The notes beneath the pieces are model-generated. The model was not told where the DNA came from. It saw only the letters and a list, made by a program, of their open reading frames with translations, and did no database searches. A stretch of DNA of 64,000 bases, from contig JAPYXD010000715.1 of NCBI GenBank assembly GCA_030998225.1, positions 3,534,001-3,598,000 on the forward strand, in the 5' to 3' direction. The translations under genes and the position numbers were made by a program. Of the stretch, positions 11,773-22,042 are shown in pieces. This DNA is from Diplolepis rosae. Taxonomy: Eukaryota; Arthropoda; Insecta; Hymenoptera; Diplolepididae. Position 1 is the stretch's first letter. The number at the start of each line of letters is the position of its first letter.

Positions 11773-13335
11773 ATGGCACCAAATCGTAAAAAAAGATATG
11801 CCCTTATTTGGTGGGTGAATAGTGAATACCGAGATACGATTGAACTAACACATTTTCCGCAAAAACAACGAAAAATAAATGATATTGCGACCCTTGTGTG
11901 GCAGAATCATAAAACTGGAGAAAAAAGTAAATCACAAGCTAAAATACTCGCAATCAGTGGTAAGTATTTATATATTTGATGTTCTCTTTCGTCTTATAAT
12001 TAATTTGTGTAAACATTTATTGAAATATCTAATATAAAAGAAAAACTACATAAAATATCTACTTTTATACTAAACCTTGGCTAAAAAATATGGCTACCAT
12101 AATATAATTATTTCTGTCTAGGGAATTTCTTAAATAAATTTTTTTAAATGGTTTACGACATAACGCAAAATTAACTGAAAATTTGATATATTGAAGTTGC
12201 TTGGGTAAAGTTCATATTTAACCAACTAACGTCATATAGTTTTTAAAATTTTTATTAAAAGTAAAATTTATTTAAAAAGAAATAATTACATTTTACTGTA
12301 GAGGGGAACGTCTAGAACATTTATATCTTATAAAAGTCATTCCTAAAATATGTATGCATTCTATTTAAATAATCCAAGGAAGGCTCTCCGCAAACAATTT
12401 TTTGAAATTTTTTTCGAGTTCTGAACTTCTTAATATTGCACACTTATAGTTCATCCAGACACTTAACCAATTAAATCGCTCTATTTGCAGATGATAAAGA
12501 ATATCTAGATAAAATTATTTTGGATGGTAAAGGGCAGATTAATGATCCGTAAAATAAAATATTCACAAAAGCAATCATAGAAGAGAACAAAAATATTTCA
12601 AAAGATAAAAAGTTTCAAAAAGGCTTAATAAAATCTAGTACTACAAAGTTGGAAAATACTATAAAGAATGATCGCTCCATAGTTCCTGATTGCGGTTCAC
12701 AAATAATAAATTACCAGAGAATTCACCCTTCTGAAGGTCACGGAATCGCTAACCAATATTCAAATAGTCAGGACCCGGATAATGCTTCATTCTCAACTCT
12801 TCAGCACCATGAAATTTTTGCTCCTAGAGCTCAATCTTCTACAAGCAAGACGAATCTTTTTGCAACATCTAATATGCAGCAAGTTTCTACAAATCAACAA
12901 AACTCTCGAAATGAGTCTCAACAATCACAAATTGACCAAGCAATTCCTTCGTTTGACACAAACGTTTATAATCATTTATATAATTTTTCGACATCTGCTG
13001 GACCATCAAATAATACTCAAACTGTTTATCAAAAAACCAGCCACGTACAGCAGCCACAAACTAAGACATCTAAGACAGAACAAGCTTCTCATCATGGATA
13101 TCTTTCATCGAATTCAACGGGAATACCGAGCGTTAAACAAACTGCTTTTCAAAACTCATCTAGAACATGGAGAATGGATCATAATGGACAAGAAGCTAAT
13201 CTTTCGACTGAAGATGATCAAGCCTCGTTTGTTGGGAGCGACTTTATATCTAGTGATAATGATGATGATCCAATGGAAGATAAAGAAAATTTTGAAAGTG
13301 CGGTTCGAGCTATAGCATCAACGATTCCTGGAAAA

Positions 13336-13882
13336 CCCTAGCGGACCCGTGTGAGAGAACGGTCATAGAATACTCTGACCGTTCTCTGACCGTTCTATGA
13401 CCTCGCATTATTACGGCTAAGATCGGTAAAAAAGACATTAAAAGCTTTGCAATTATGATTCTGTGGCGAAATTTGGATTAGAAGGTGAAGCAATAAATAC
13501 AATTATCTTATTTTTCAGCGATAAAAACTAGGAATACATCATGTACCTGTCATTGAAGGCAATGCAGTGGTTCACCATTTGCGGAACGTCTCCACCAATA
13601 GTAAACCTTCACGGTGGAGAGGTTCCGCCAATTGTGAACCACTGCACTGCCTTCAGTGACAGGTATTATGTTTTTCTAGTTTTTATCGCTGAAAAATAAG
13701 ATAATTGTATTTATTGCTTCACCTTCTAATCCAAATTTCGCCACAGAATCATAATTGCAATGCTTTTAATGTCTTTTTTACCGATCTTAGCCGTAATAAT
13801 GCGAGGTCATAGAACGGTCATAGAACAGTCAGAGAACGGTCAGAGTATTCTATGACCGTTCTCTCACACGGGTCCGCTAGGG
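13336..13882. mobile_element. Long-TIR MITE, copy 1 (CCCTAGCGGACCC ends)
   Basis: 547 bp, almost wholly palindromic, with ends CCCTAGCGGACCCGTGTGAG and internal copies of GACCGTTCT. A second copy in opposite orientation lies at 21004-21528. This copy sits at the very end of exon 2 of the BEN gene and supplies the stop codon of the truncated frame. A clean target duplication is not visible at this copy. Confidence 0.9.
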
Positions 13883-14129
13883 AAGGTATGTTTTCTAAGA
13901 ATGTTTCATGAAGATATTCTTTTTTTCTGTAATATTTGATTAAGTTTGATATATTCATAATATTCGTTGTTGACTTTTCACGTAGTCACGAAAAGGGACA
14001 TTGCTTTTCAAGAACTTCTATTAACCTCGTTAAAGAGGTCATACGAGATAACACACAAGGTCGAAAAAACATCGAACAAAACTTTTTCCGTAAGTCGTAA
14101 GAGCAAAAACTTGAAACACTTTCTATTAA

Positions 14130-14785
14130 GGTAGTTGTTGCGCCAAAAATCAGTCTCTGGAAAAAGAAGTTTTTCTATGATTTAAAGACTGGTAATTATA
14201 TCATCAGCCGTGTCATATGTAAGGAAAGACACTCTTTTTAATAAAAAAAATTTAAAAATTACGAAAAATAATATTTTAATAATGTTTTTTGTAATAGGAT
14301 ATTTCCTTATTATCGCTCCATACCAAATTTTCAAAAATGGTGCGATTCTGATAAATCATGAATCATTTTTTTAGGAAAAGGATTCTCTACAACTTTACCG
14401 TTTCCGATTTTTGAAAATGAATCAATTATTATCAAATTCAGCAATTTGTTTATAAAAATGTCGTTTTGGAAAATTGTTTTTTAATGATTTCAACCATTAA
14501 AGAATTTATTTTCAAAAATTGGAAACGGTAAAGTTGTAGAGAATCCTTTTCCGAAAAAATGATTCATGATTTATTAGAATCGCACCATTTTTGAAAATTT
14601 GGTATGGAGCGATATTAAGGAAATATCCTATTACAAAAAACATTATTAAAATATTATTTTTCGTAATTTAAAAATTTTTTTTATTAAAAAGAGTGTCTTT
14701 CCTTACATATGACACATAATTACCAGTCTTTAAATCATAGAAAAACTTCTTTTTCCAGAGACTGATTTTTGGCGCAACAACTACC
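14130..14785. mobile_element. TTAA-flanked fold-back MITE
   Basis: Arms of about 300 bp begin GGTAGTTGTTGCGCCAAAAA and end with its reverse complement. Both tips abut TTAA (14126-14129 and 14786-14789), the duplication made by piggyBac-type transposases. The left arm has a small insertion near 14200. It lies in the intron before the BEN-domain exon. Confidence 0.75.
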
Positions 14786-14800
14786 TTAAATAAGAGAATA

Positions 14801-14993
14801 CACGGAGAAAAATGGAGATCAGAAAAATAAGAATGATTACTAAAAACCAGGAATGACTACTAAGTATCAAAAAAGAGTATTAAACAGAACAGAACTCTTT
14901 CCCAGACTGTGTAACACTCTCTTTTCTCACCTGATGGTCATTCCTGGTTTTTAATAACCATTCATATACTTCTGATCTCTATTTTTCTCCATG
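14801..14993. mobile_element. Short TA-flanked MITE (CACGGAGAAAAA ends)
   Basis: 193 bp. The left end CACGGAGAAAAATGGAGATC is mirrored by the right end, and TA lies on both sides (14799-14800, 14994-14995). The inner arms repeat CCAGGAATGAC in inverted form. It is nested in the BEN gene intron. Confidence 0.75.
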
Positions 14994-15957
14994 TAGGTGT
15001 GATATATTTTAATAAGATATCTCTGTCATTTTGTTTCTATTCTTTTATAAAAATACTTCATTTCTGCCCTTTCAGATCCCTGATCGCAATTTCCATGCTG
15101 CACCGAACATGGTACAGAGCAATAATTTTTTTTAAACAGGTTTTTTTTTTATTGTTCATGCAATCAATAAATTAAAAATTTGAATTTTTTTATAGAAAGA
15201 AATTTCTCCTTCATGTGGATTTTACTTGCCGAAAGAAAAGCTTACATATGTGCAAATATTGGCAAAGAATGAAGACAAAGAATCATGGAAAATTATAACT
15301 AGAGAAATTCTATTAGAGATTTATGGGAACACTTTAGGTAATTATTCGGCCACAGGGAGGCGAGGTGAACGACAGGCTATACATCCTCAATTGCATAAAG
15401 GATTATTTGGTATGATTTTTGATTCGGCTGTTTTGAGATGTATAACGTATCTACACTATTATAGGGTTTTCCTTAATATCCATGTTACAGAATGGTCCAA
15501 TCGAGAGACGAACGGCACCCTGAATAGGGCCACTTTCAACAAGTATATAAACAAGTGTGCTTTTAACAAAAGAAAATATCAAACTATAAAAAAGAAAAAA
15601 GTGCATTCCACACCCTCTGTAACTTCAGAAGTACGACTGCCAATGTCTATCAAGCAGCAAAGTACAGTGCCCAAAAAGAATCTACATACGTCACCAGATG
15701 TTATAGACTTATCCAAGGAATCAACAAATCACTCGCCTACTTTTAGGAACATTCAGCAAAGTATACCACACTTTCAGTCAGGTATTCATATTGTTCATTG
15801 TGTTCTACTGAGCAATAAACAATTAACTAAGAAGCTCAATAAACAATTTCCTGTAGGAAGTAATATGGATATTTGTCATGAATATAATGCAACAAATATG
15901 ACCCCACAAGACTACAGATCAAGCATTCCTTCCTCCGTTACGGGGACCACAGAATAA

Positions 15958-16889
15958 GATGAACAACATTTTGAGTTCGGTATGTATACAAATTATAAGG
16001 ACGATTTCAAAAAAAGCTGACCACTTTGTGTCCCAGTCTTTTTTCAATGTTTCTTTGATTAATACATTTTTCTTAAAAATATCTCAGTGTGGTCCTTATA
16101 TCAAAAAACAATATAATAAACTTTCAAAATTTTTGATTTTTAGTTTACAAATTATATGTACACTTTTCAGGACAACTGAATCGTACGGGAGAAAGAAATA
16201 TTATGGCAAGCGATTTAAGTTGGTCATTGACGTCTCTCTGAAGATGAGCGCCCTTTTCTTTTAGTTCGTATCTATTATCGTATTTTTCAGTTCATATCAT
16301 TTGCGTACTGTAAATTGTTACTGTGAGTACACTACATAACTAACAAAACCTATAGATTACTTATAATTTTTCTTAAATTCCTTGTAATTTGTGTAGAATT
16401 CGTAATATAATTCATAATTACAAAAACTGTTGTCCTTTATTGCCTCCATTTTTCCAAGAAATTAACAATTTAAAATATTTTTGCAGTTACAGAGCTCATA
16501 ATTTTCTAAGACTAGAAGTGGCGCCACATGTCAAGATGACGTTTATTCCAGGAAAACACACAGACCGTACAAGTATAGGGTTTAATATAATCTACACATA
16601 TATTTCAATAAAAGACAACATTTCTTTATTACAACAATTTCTGAAATTAAGATTTAATAACAAAAAATCGATTGCAATTTTAATTAATATACAGTTTAAA
16701 AAATTACAAAAATTAGTCACCAGACTTCTGAATTATTTTATTTCTAAAAACTGTTGTAGAAAACGACCATAGTTTTTTATTAAAATATGTAGATTTTAAA
16801 TTGTGGCCCTATATTTTTGGTATCCGTGTGTTTATTCTGGGATAACGGTTATCTTGTCATGTGACTTCATTTCTCGTCGTAGAGGATTT
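15958..16889. other. 3' region of BEN gene, no further gene seen
   Basis: AT-rich sequence follows the BEN-gene stop. Two plus-strand open stretches (15959-16264 and 16389-16772) have low-complexity, AT-driven composition and no recognisable domain, so I treat them as chance. The stretch probably holds the 3' UTR and the route to the right end of the composite element. Confidence 0.4.
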
Positions 16890-17070
16890 CCAGGGCTACA
16901 ATAGGGCCTACAAAGGGGACATAGGAGGTCTAAAAGAGGGCTTAAATTAAGCCCTCTTTTAGCCCTGCTAGGTGGTAAAAATGGATTTATGTGCCACCTT
17001 GAAGGACTAAAAGAGGGCCTAATTTTAATAGAAACTAAACCCTCTACAGGTTCTCCTAAGATCTATTAAG
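16890..17070. repeat. Right subterminal repeats with a perfect palindrome
   Basis: Repeats are CAGGGCTACAATAGGGCCTA, AGGAGGTCTAAAAGAGGGC and GGACTAAAAGAGGGCCTAA. The centre (about 16932-16965) is a palindrome in which TAAAAGAGGGCTTAA meets its reverse complement TTAAGCCCTCTTTTA. The composition matches the cluster beyond the transposase gene at the other side, supporting a single element with these as its subterminal arms. Confidence 0.5.
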
Positions 17071-17299
17071 TACTGCAATTACTTGATTTTATAAAAATTT
17101 GGATATTTTGACTATTAATATGTTCAAATTTTTCATGTTTTTTCTCTTTGTATTTTTACAGAAAAAATCTTTTGTACATTTTTTACTAATTTTGTTATTT
17201 ACGCCAATTTTAAAGCTCTACACTTGCAATTCTTTTATATCATTTTTTACCACTACACGGAGAAGCTTTTCATTGTAAAATCTAGTATTATTATATTTA

Positions 17300-17612
17300 G
17301 AATGGTATGTTGTTGGAAAATTGGCTTTAGGGTCCATAAAATGATTAAGTCAAATTTAATCAAACGTTTCGGCTCTGATCGGAGCCCTCATCAGTGATAT
17401 TTATTAAAATCTTTCAAGTGGATGGAGAAAAATTCAATAATTTACACAAAATCCTAAATTGAAAGTTTTTTCCTCTTTTTGTTGAAGGGCTTCTCTGAAC
17501 AACACATAGCAACACGAGATTCACTCTGAGAAGTTTAAATGAAACGTTTGATTAAATTTGACTCAATCATTTTATGGACCCTAAAGCCAATTTTCCATCA
17601 ACATACCATTCT
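17300..17612. repeat. Inverted pair of hammerhead-like repeats (copy c)
   Basis: Left arm 17300-17370 and right arm 17541-17612 share ACGTTTGATTAAATTTGAC, TGGACCCTAAAGCCAATTTT and ACATACCATTCT in inverted order. Only the left arm keeps the full core (17366-17394 on the minus strand). In the right arm the sequence before GAAAC has been replaced. Confidence 0.75.
17366..17394 (-). ncRNA. Hammerhead-ribozyme-like core, copy c
   Basis: Read on the minus strand: CTGATGAG, then GGCTC/GAGCC stem II around loop CGATCA, then GAAAC. These are the two invariant boxes and stem II of a hammerhead. Conserved flanks in the family are GTTTGATTA after the core and GGACCCTAAAGCCAAC about 35 bases on. Stems I and III are not obvious, so it may be a relic of a ribozyme or only a look-alike. 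Penelope-like retroelements are known to carry such motifs. Confidence 0.45.
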
Positions 17613-17657
17613 ATTGATATTAAGGGCCAATACAAGGTACAATACTTTTAATTATTA

Positions 17658-18874
17658 TATTTATTTTTACTAAAAGTCAATAGGAAGCGAGGATATAGTA
17701 ACAAAACTAGTTCTATTTACCATAGCGGTAGGAGGAAATACATTTTCTGAACCAATTGTAAATATAGTGCAACTTTATAAATTACCATTGAGAGTAGCAA
17801 AGATTAATATCTTTGATGACAAATTGAAACTAGAAATAAGTGATACCTATATAAATAAACAGTAAAACTATCTATGCAAGAATTGGTCTTTTGAATAATA
17901 TAAATTGCAAAATAGTTTAGAGAAATTACCATTGTCAATAGTAATGAAGAATGAAGAGAGAAAGACTTGAATATTTTGCAATAGAATACATTATATATTG
18001 GAATAGTACGTTATCAAAATTCCCATTGGAAATATTAAATGTACTGCCGAGTGACGTCAGATACGCCGAAAGTTTCTGATATTACCCGAGAATCGCTCCA
18101 TGTTCTCGTTATGATTATTTGTCGGTAGCCGATATAGTAATATATTTTTTTACATTTGAATATGGCGCCTTTCTAACTTACGATTTTTTCTAACAGAGGG
18201 ACTATCGAGCTTTTCCTCACAAATCGTAATAGTTTCCACAGTTCAGTATATAATGAAGCTGCTACATTGTAATTGACAATATTGACATATCACTGCGATG
18301 CGTTTATGAATGTGTGCGTTGTTCAGTTAGGTTAAGTTGCGTTGAATTAGTATTTGAGCGTGCATTGGTATGTTTATTATTTATATATATATATACGTGT
18401 ATGTGTATGTAAATATGTAACTATGTTTATAAATATTCTATGTAGCTCACAAAATCTAATAAGAACTATGGTAAAAATTACGAATGACTGATTTTTTTAT
18501 ATCATGGAGGTGCAATTATTTCCTATTTTCGATAGGAAAAGTTATAAATATGGTTCCACTATCTCCAAAAGACTATGGTAATTCGGTTAGACAGAAGATG
18601 TGACTTTACTATTGTCTTTTGTAAACTTAACATTCTTTTTTAGCAATTAATGAAACCTTTTTTGCGTTTACTTCAATATAATTCGTTCGATGTGTCGATT
18701 ACGATTTTACTATTTCAAGTAATAAAATTTGCTTTTGTTTTTAGGCATAAGTACAATTATATCACCATTTTCTCCAATATTATTAGTAACTCCATAGTTT
18801 AATATTCAAAATAGTAATTTCTAAAAAAGTGACGTTATATCCTCGTTTCCTATTGACTTTTAGTAAAAATAAAT
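17658..18874. mobile_element. 1.2-kb element with ~40-bp terminal inverted repeats
   Basis: CTAAAAGTCAATAGGAAGCG at 17670 is mirrored at the right end (about 18832-18873). Subterminal ATTACCATTG and ACCATAG variants recur inward from both ends. No transposase ORF is present. It separates hammerhead-like copies c and d, so it probably inserted into that repeat cluster. Family unknown. Confidence 0.55.
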
Positions 18875-18889
18875 TTATTTATTTTGTAT

Positions 18890-19080
18890 TTTTTATACCA
18901 TTTTTTACTACAATGTTCACCGGTCACACGTTAATATTTTTTAAGTTTCTTCCTTTGTATTTTTTATAGAAATAAATTCTCACTGATGAGGACTCCAATC
19001 TGAGTCGAAACGTTTGAAAACATGAAACCTTGAGTTACATTTTTTCTGGACCCTAAAGCCAACTAAGAACATCAACCATA
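18890..19080 (+). repeat. Array unit B followed by hammerhead-like repeat (copy d)
   Basis: A type B unit of the 3.3-4.4 kb array (CCGGTCACACGTT, then AAGTTTCTTCCTTTGTAT) runs straight into the hammerhead-like core at 18983 and the TGGACCCTAAAGCCAAC tail. This links the tandem array and the hammerhead-like repeat as parts of one repeat family. Confidence 0.65.
18983..19011 (+). ncRNA. Hammerhead-ribozyme-like core, copy d
   Basis: CTGATGAG, stem GACTC/GAGTC with loop CAATCT, then GAAAC. Compared with copy c the second stem pair is A-U instead of G-C, a compensatory change. A single extra G precedes the stem, as in the other copies. Catalytic competence cannot be judged from the sequence alone, since a clear stem III with a cleavage triplet was not found. 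Confidence 0.45.
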
Positions 19081-19200
19081 TTTCAATATTATTTTGACTA
19101 TTGTTTAAACAACAGGTAAACCTTTAATTATGAACGATAATGTAGGTAATAGCACATATATTTTTGTAAATGATCAAATAGTTACTTTGTGGTTAGAAAT

Positions 19201-19850
19201 AAAATATTGCTTATTTTTTTAATAGGTGTTGCCACATTGAAAAGTTTATTTCCATTATGTAAAATTATTAATAACTGACGATGTATGTTGATGTCGATAG
19301 TTAGCTTTAGGGTCAAAGGTTGATAAAAATGTTAAATAAATAACATGGTAAATTATATTGAACCTTGATTTAATTAGTAATACTTGGTAAGTTTTCATTG
19401 GCTTTAAAGTCAATTAATGTAAGAGTTTAATTAATCAGACGCTTCGGCTCAGATCGGAGCCCTCATTAGTTATATTTATTAAAATCTAGAAAATACAAAC
19501 GGCGATGGCGCTAATTTCACATTTTTTAGGATTAACTAAAGTACTTGCATATAATACCAAATGATTAATTGATGAGTTAAATTTCAAGTTTTTTATTGAC
19601 ACATAAGAAAAACGAAAATGACTAAACTCCACATTAAAGAAACCCTAAGTTAGCAAAAATTGCTTTATGTATTTTTTACATTAAAAATAAATCACTTATG
19701 AGGACTCCGATCAGAGCCGAAACATCAGATTATTTACAACTTTAAGTTGTTTATTAACCTTTGGCCCTAAAGCTAACATCTTCAGTTATTAATAATTTTG
19801 CACAGTGAAAATAAACTTTCAAATGTGGCAACACCTATTAAAAAAAATAG
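19201..19850. repeat. Long inverted repeat with hammerhead-like motifs (copies e and f)
   Basis: Arms 19201-19470 and about 19692-19850 share AATAGGTGTTGCCACATT, TTATTAATAACTGA and TTAGCTTTAGGGTC in inverted order. The cores are 19441-19469 (minus; CTAATGAG, GGCTC/GAGCC, GAAGC) and 19695-19723 (plus; CTTATGAG, GACTC/GAGCC with one mismatch, GAAAC). Both are decayed at invariant positions. Confidence 0.75.
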
Positions 19851-20090
19851 AAAATATATATTATCAAATTAGATGGTTGAGTTTGAAATTTGTCATCGTC
19901 TACCTTATTCAATATATGTACATATTCTTTCAGTAACATTTATCATTTTTAAAAATGAAGTTAAAAAGTGTACCTCAAAAACTATCGGAAGGTGTAAAAA
20001 CATGAACCGATTCAAGATCGAAACTTGACGTTCTTTGTAATATATTTGTATAATATAATTTTTATATCAATAATATAAATTGCAGATATA

Positions 20091-20163
20091 TGTTGATGTT
20101 GATAGTTGGCTCTAGGGTCCAAGGTTAATAAAAACTCACAGTTTTACATAATCAGATGTTTCG
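20091..20163 (-). repeat. Truncated hammerhead-like repeat (copy g)
   Basis: The conserved tail (TGTTGATGTTGATAGTTGGC, CTAGGGTCCAAGG) and the GAAACATCTGATTA junction are present on the minus strand. The sequence then breaks off just before the stem, so stem II and CUGAUGAG are missing. It is the inverted partner of copy d, enclosing the e/f pair. Confidence 0.6.
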
Positions 20164-20398
20164 ACGAGTTTTTTTTATATGAAGCTAAATATCAAAATAC
20201 ATCAGTAATTATTTCTATGTTGTATACCAGGGCAGTTAGTTGAAATTTGCCGGTTTTACTCATAGATGTCGCTAGAGATATGTATACATTTCTATGAGTT
20301 GGCATCTATGTCATATTTTTCTATAGACAATAACCTTCAAAAATACACAATTACATTCTGCCAAAATAATATCATCATAGTTGTTTACCTCAGTGAAT

Positions 20399-21963
20399 AT
20401 GTCGAGTTTCGTTCAAAGTAAATCGCATTTGCGGCATTCGTTGCTTTTCTTATTTCATCAAAAGAAAAAAGCAGTTGAAGCTTATCGATTGCTGGTAGAA
20501 ACTTATGGTGAACATTCTCCAGTGATTAGAACATGTGAGACATGCTTTCGTCAATTTAAAAGTGGAGATTTCGATTTAACAGACAATGAACATCCTGGTG
20601 CAGCGAAAAAGTTCGAAGACGAGGAATTGCAGGCGTTACTGGATGAAGACCCAACCCAATCGCAACAACAATTGGCACAAACACTAAATGTGACCCGAGG
20701 AGCAATTTCCCAACGTTTAAAAGCCATAGGAAAAATCCAAAAGTTTGGAAAATGGGTACCACACCAACTGAACGATAGACAAATGGAAAATCGAAAAACC
20801 ATTTATGAAATGCTGCTTCAACGGTTCGAAAGGAAATCTTTTCTGCATCGAATTGTCACAGAGGACGAAAAATTGATTTATTTCGAGAACCCGAAGCGGA
20901 AAAAATCATGGCTTTCACCTGGTGAGGTCGGCCCATCGACTCCAAGGCCAAATCGCTTTGGCCGTAAGACAATGCTCCGTGTTTGGTGGGACCAGTGTGG
21001 TGTCCCTAGCGGACCCGTATGAGAGAACGGTCATAGAATACTCTGACCGTTCTCTGACCGTTCTATGACCTCGAATTATTACGGCTAAGATCGGTAAAAA
21101 AGACATTAAAAGCTTTGCAATTATGATTCTGTGGCGAAATTTGGATTAGAAGGTGAAGCAATAAATACAATTATCTTATTTTTCAGCGATAAAAACTAGA
21201 AAAACATAATACCTGTCATTGAAGGCAATGCAGTGGTTCACAATTGGCGGAACGTCTCCACCGTGAAGGTTTACTATTGGTGGAGACGTTCCGCAAATGA
21301 TGAACCACTGCACTGCCTTCAATGACAGGTACATGATGTATTCCTAGTTTTTATTGCTGAAAAATAAGATAATTGTATTTATTGCTTCACCTTCTAATCC
21401 AAATTTCGCCACAGAATCATAATTGCAAAGCTTTTAATGTCTTTTTTACCGTTCTTAGCCGTAATAATGCGAGGTCATAGAACGGTCAGAGTATTCTATG
21501 ACCGTTCTCTCACACGGGTCCGCTAGGGGTGGTGTACTTCGAGTTATTAAAACCTGGTGAGACGGTGAATACGGATCGCTACTGACAACAAATTATCAAT
21601 TTGAATCATGCGTTGATCGAAAAACGGCCGGAATGGGCCCGAAGACATGGCAAAGTTATCCTACAACATGACAACGCACCGTCTCATACCGCTAAAGTGG
21701 TGAAGAATACATTAAAAGCATTGAATTGAGAAATATTATCGCACCCGCCGTACTCTCCAGACCTCGCCCCGTCCGACTATCACCTTTGCGCACCGATGGG
21801 ACACTCACTCGCAGAGCAGCGCTTCGCCAATTTTGAAGAAGTCGAAAAATGTCTGGTCGAATGATTTGCCTTGAAAGAGAAAAAGTTTTTTTGGAATGGT
21901 ATCCATGGTTTGCCTGAAAGATGGGCAAAATGTGTAGAATCCATTGGTCAATACTTACAATAA
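20399..21963 (+). pseudogene. mariner transposase (DD34D), inactivated
   Basis: Start at 20399 (MSSFVQSKSHLRHSLLFLF) fits the family. Helix-turn-helix regions are followed by the catalytic block TEDEKLIYFENPKRKKSW and WVPHQL. A MITE at 21004-21528 interrupts it at WWDQCGV. Beyond it come ILQHDNAPSHTA and PYSPDLAPSDYHL with the other two catalytic Asp residues. Several in-frame stops (TGA or TAA near 21580, 21727 and 21861) and a small frame change at the MITE site show decay. It is typical of the irritans or mellifera-type mariners by motif memory. Confidence 0.95.
21004..21528. mobile_element. Long-TIR MITE, copy 2
   Basis: Near-identical to 13336-13882 but in reverse orientation, judged by the asymmetric middle (TACATGATGTATTCC arm). 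It is flanked by a perfect direct repeat GTGGTGT (20997-21003 and 21529-21535), a 7-bp target duplication, or 8 bp with one mismatch. It sits within the mariner transposase gene and so is younger than the mariner insertion. Confidence 0.9.
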
Positions 21964-22042
21964 ACAATTTTTGAGATTCCCTTGAGAATTAAGCGTTTTC
22001 TTTATTGAAAAAACCGGCAAACTTTAACTGACACCCCTGGTA

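Larger units (their letters stand above)
11773..15957 (+). pseudogene. BEN-domain accessory gene of the composite transposon, three visible exons, broken
   Basis: Exon 1 (11773-11959) encodes a basic N-terminus beginning MAPNRKKRYALIWW and ends at a consensus donor GTAAGT. Exon 2 (from 12491, after TTTGCAG) joins in phase and encodes a long Ser/Gln/Asn-rich, apparently disordered region. It has one in-frame TAA at 12550-12552, and a MITE at 13336 lands just before a donor GTATGT (13885). Exon 3 (from 15196, after TTTTATAG) encodes a BEN-like domain with NYSATGRRGERQAIHP, then a basic tail to 15957. BEN domains bind DNA or protein in chromatin. A helper role for the transposase is inference from the divergent pairing. 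Confidence 0.65.
4390..17080. mobile_element. Composite ~12.7-kb DNA transposon (transposase plus BEN gene), probable outline
   Basis: The outline is inferred. Two divergent genes typical of one element (Tnp2-like transposase, BEN-domain protein) sit in the middle. Related short repeats rich in AGGGC, GGGCCTA and AGACCTC lie outside both gene ends (4430-4533, 5160-5340, 16890-17070), as subterminal repeats of CACTA-type elements do. The same satellite-like array flanks the whole block on both sides. Terminal inverted repeats and a target duplication were not located, so the ends are approximate. Nested insertions inside it: 4538-5127, 7035-9557 (containing 8099-9099), 13336-13882, 14130-14785 and 14801-14993. 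Confidence 0.5.
20227..22040 (+). mobile_element. mariner element, full length, with nested MITE
   Basis: Terminal inverted repeats start CCAGGGCAGTTAGTTGAAAT (20227) and end with ACTTTAACTGACACCCCTGG (22021-22040). TA lies on both sides (20225-20226, 22041-22042). Without the 525-bp MITE the element is about 1.28 kb, the usual mariner length. The transposase is defective, so the copy can move only in trans if at all. Confidence 0.95.

Noticed and set aside
12782..13315. 177-codon ORF overlapping exon 2 of the BEN gene
   Set aside because: Out-of-frame shadow; the BEN frame joins exon 1 in phase and fits the splice sites.
15959..16772. Two plus-strand ORFs after the BEN gene
   Set aside because: Low-complexity AT-rich translation without domains; probably 3' non-coding sequence.
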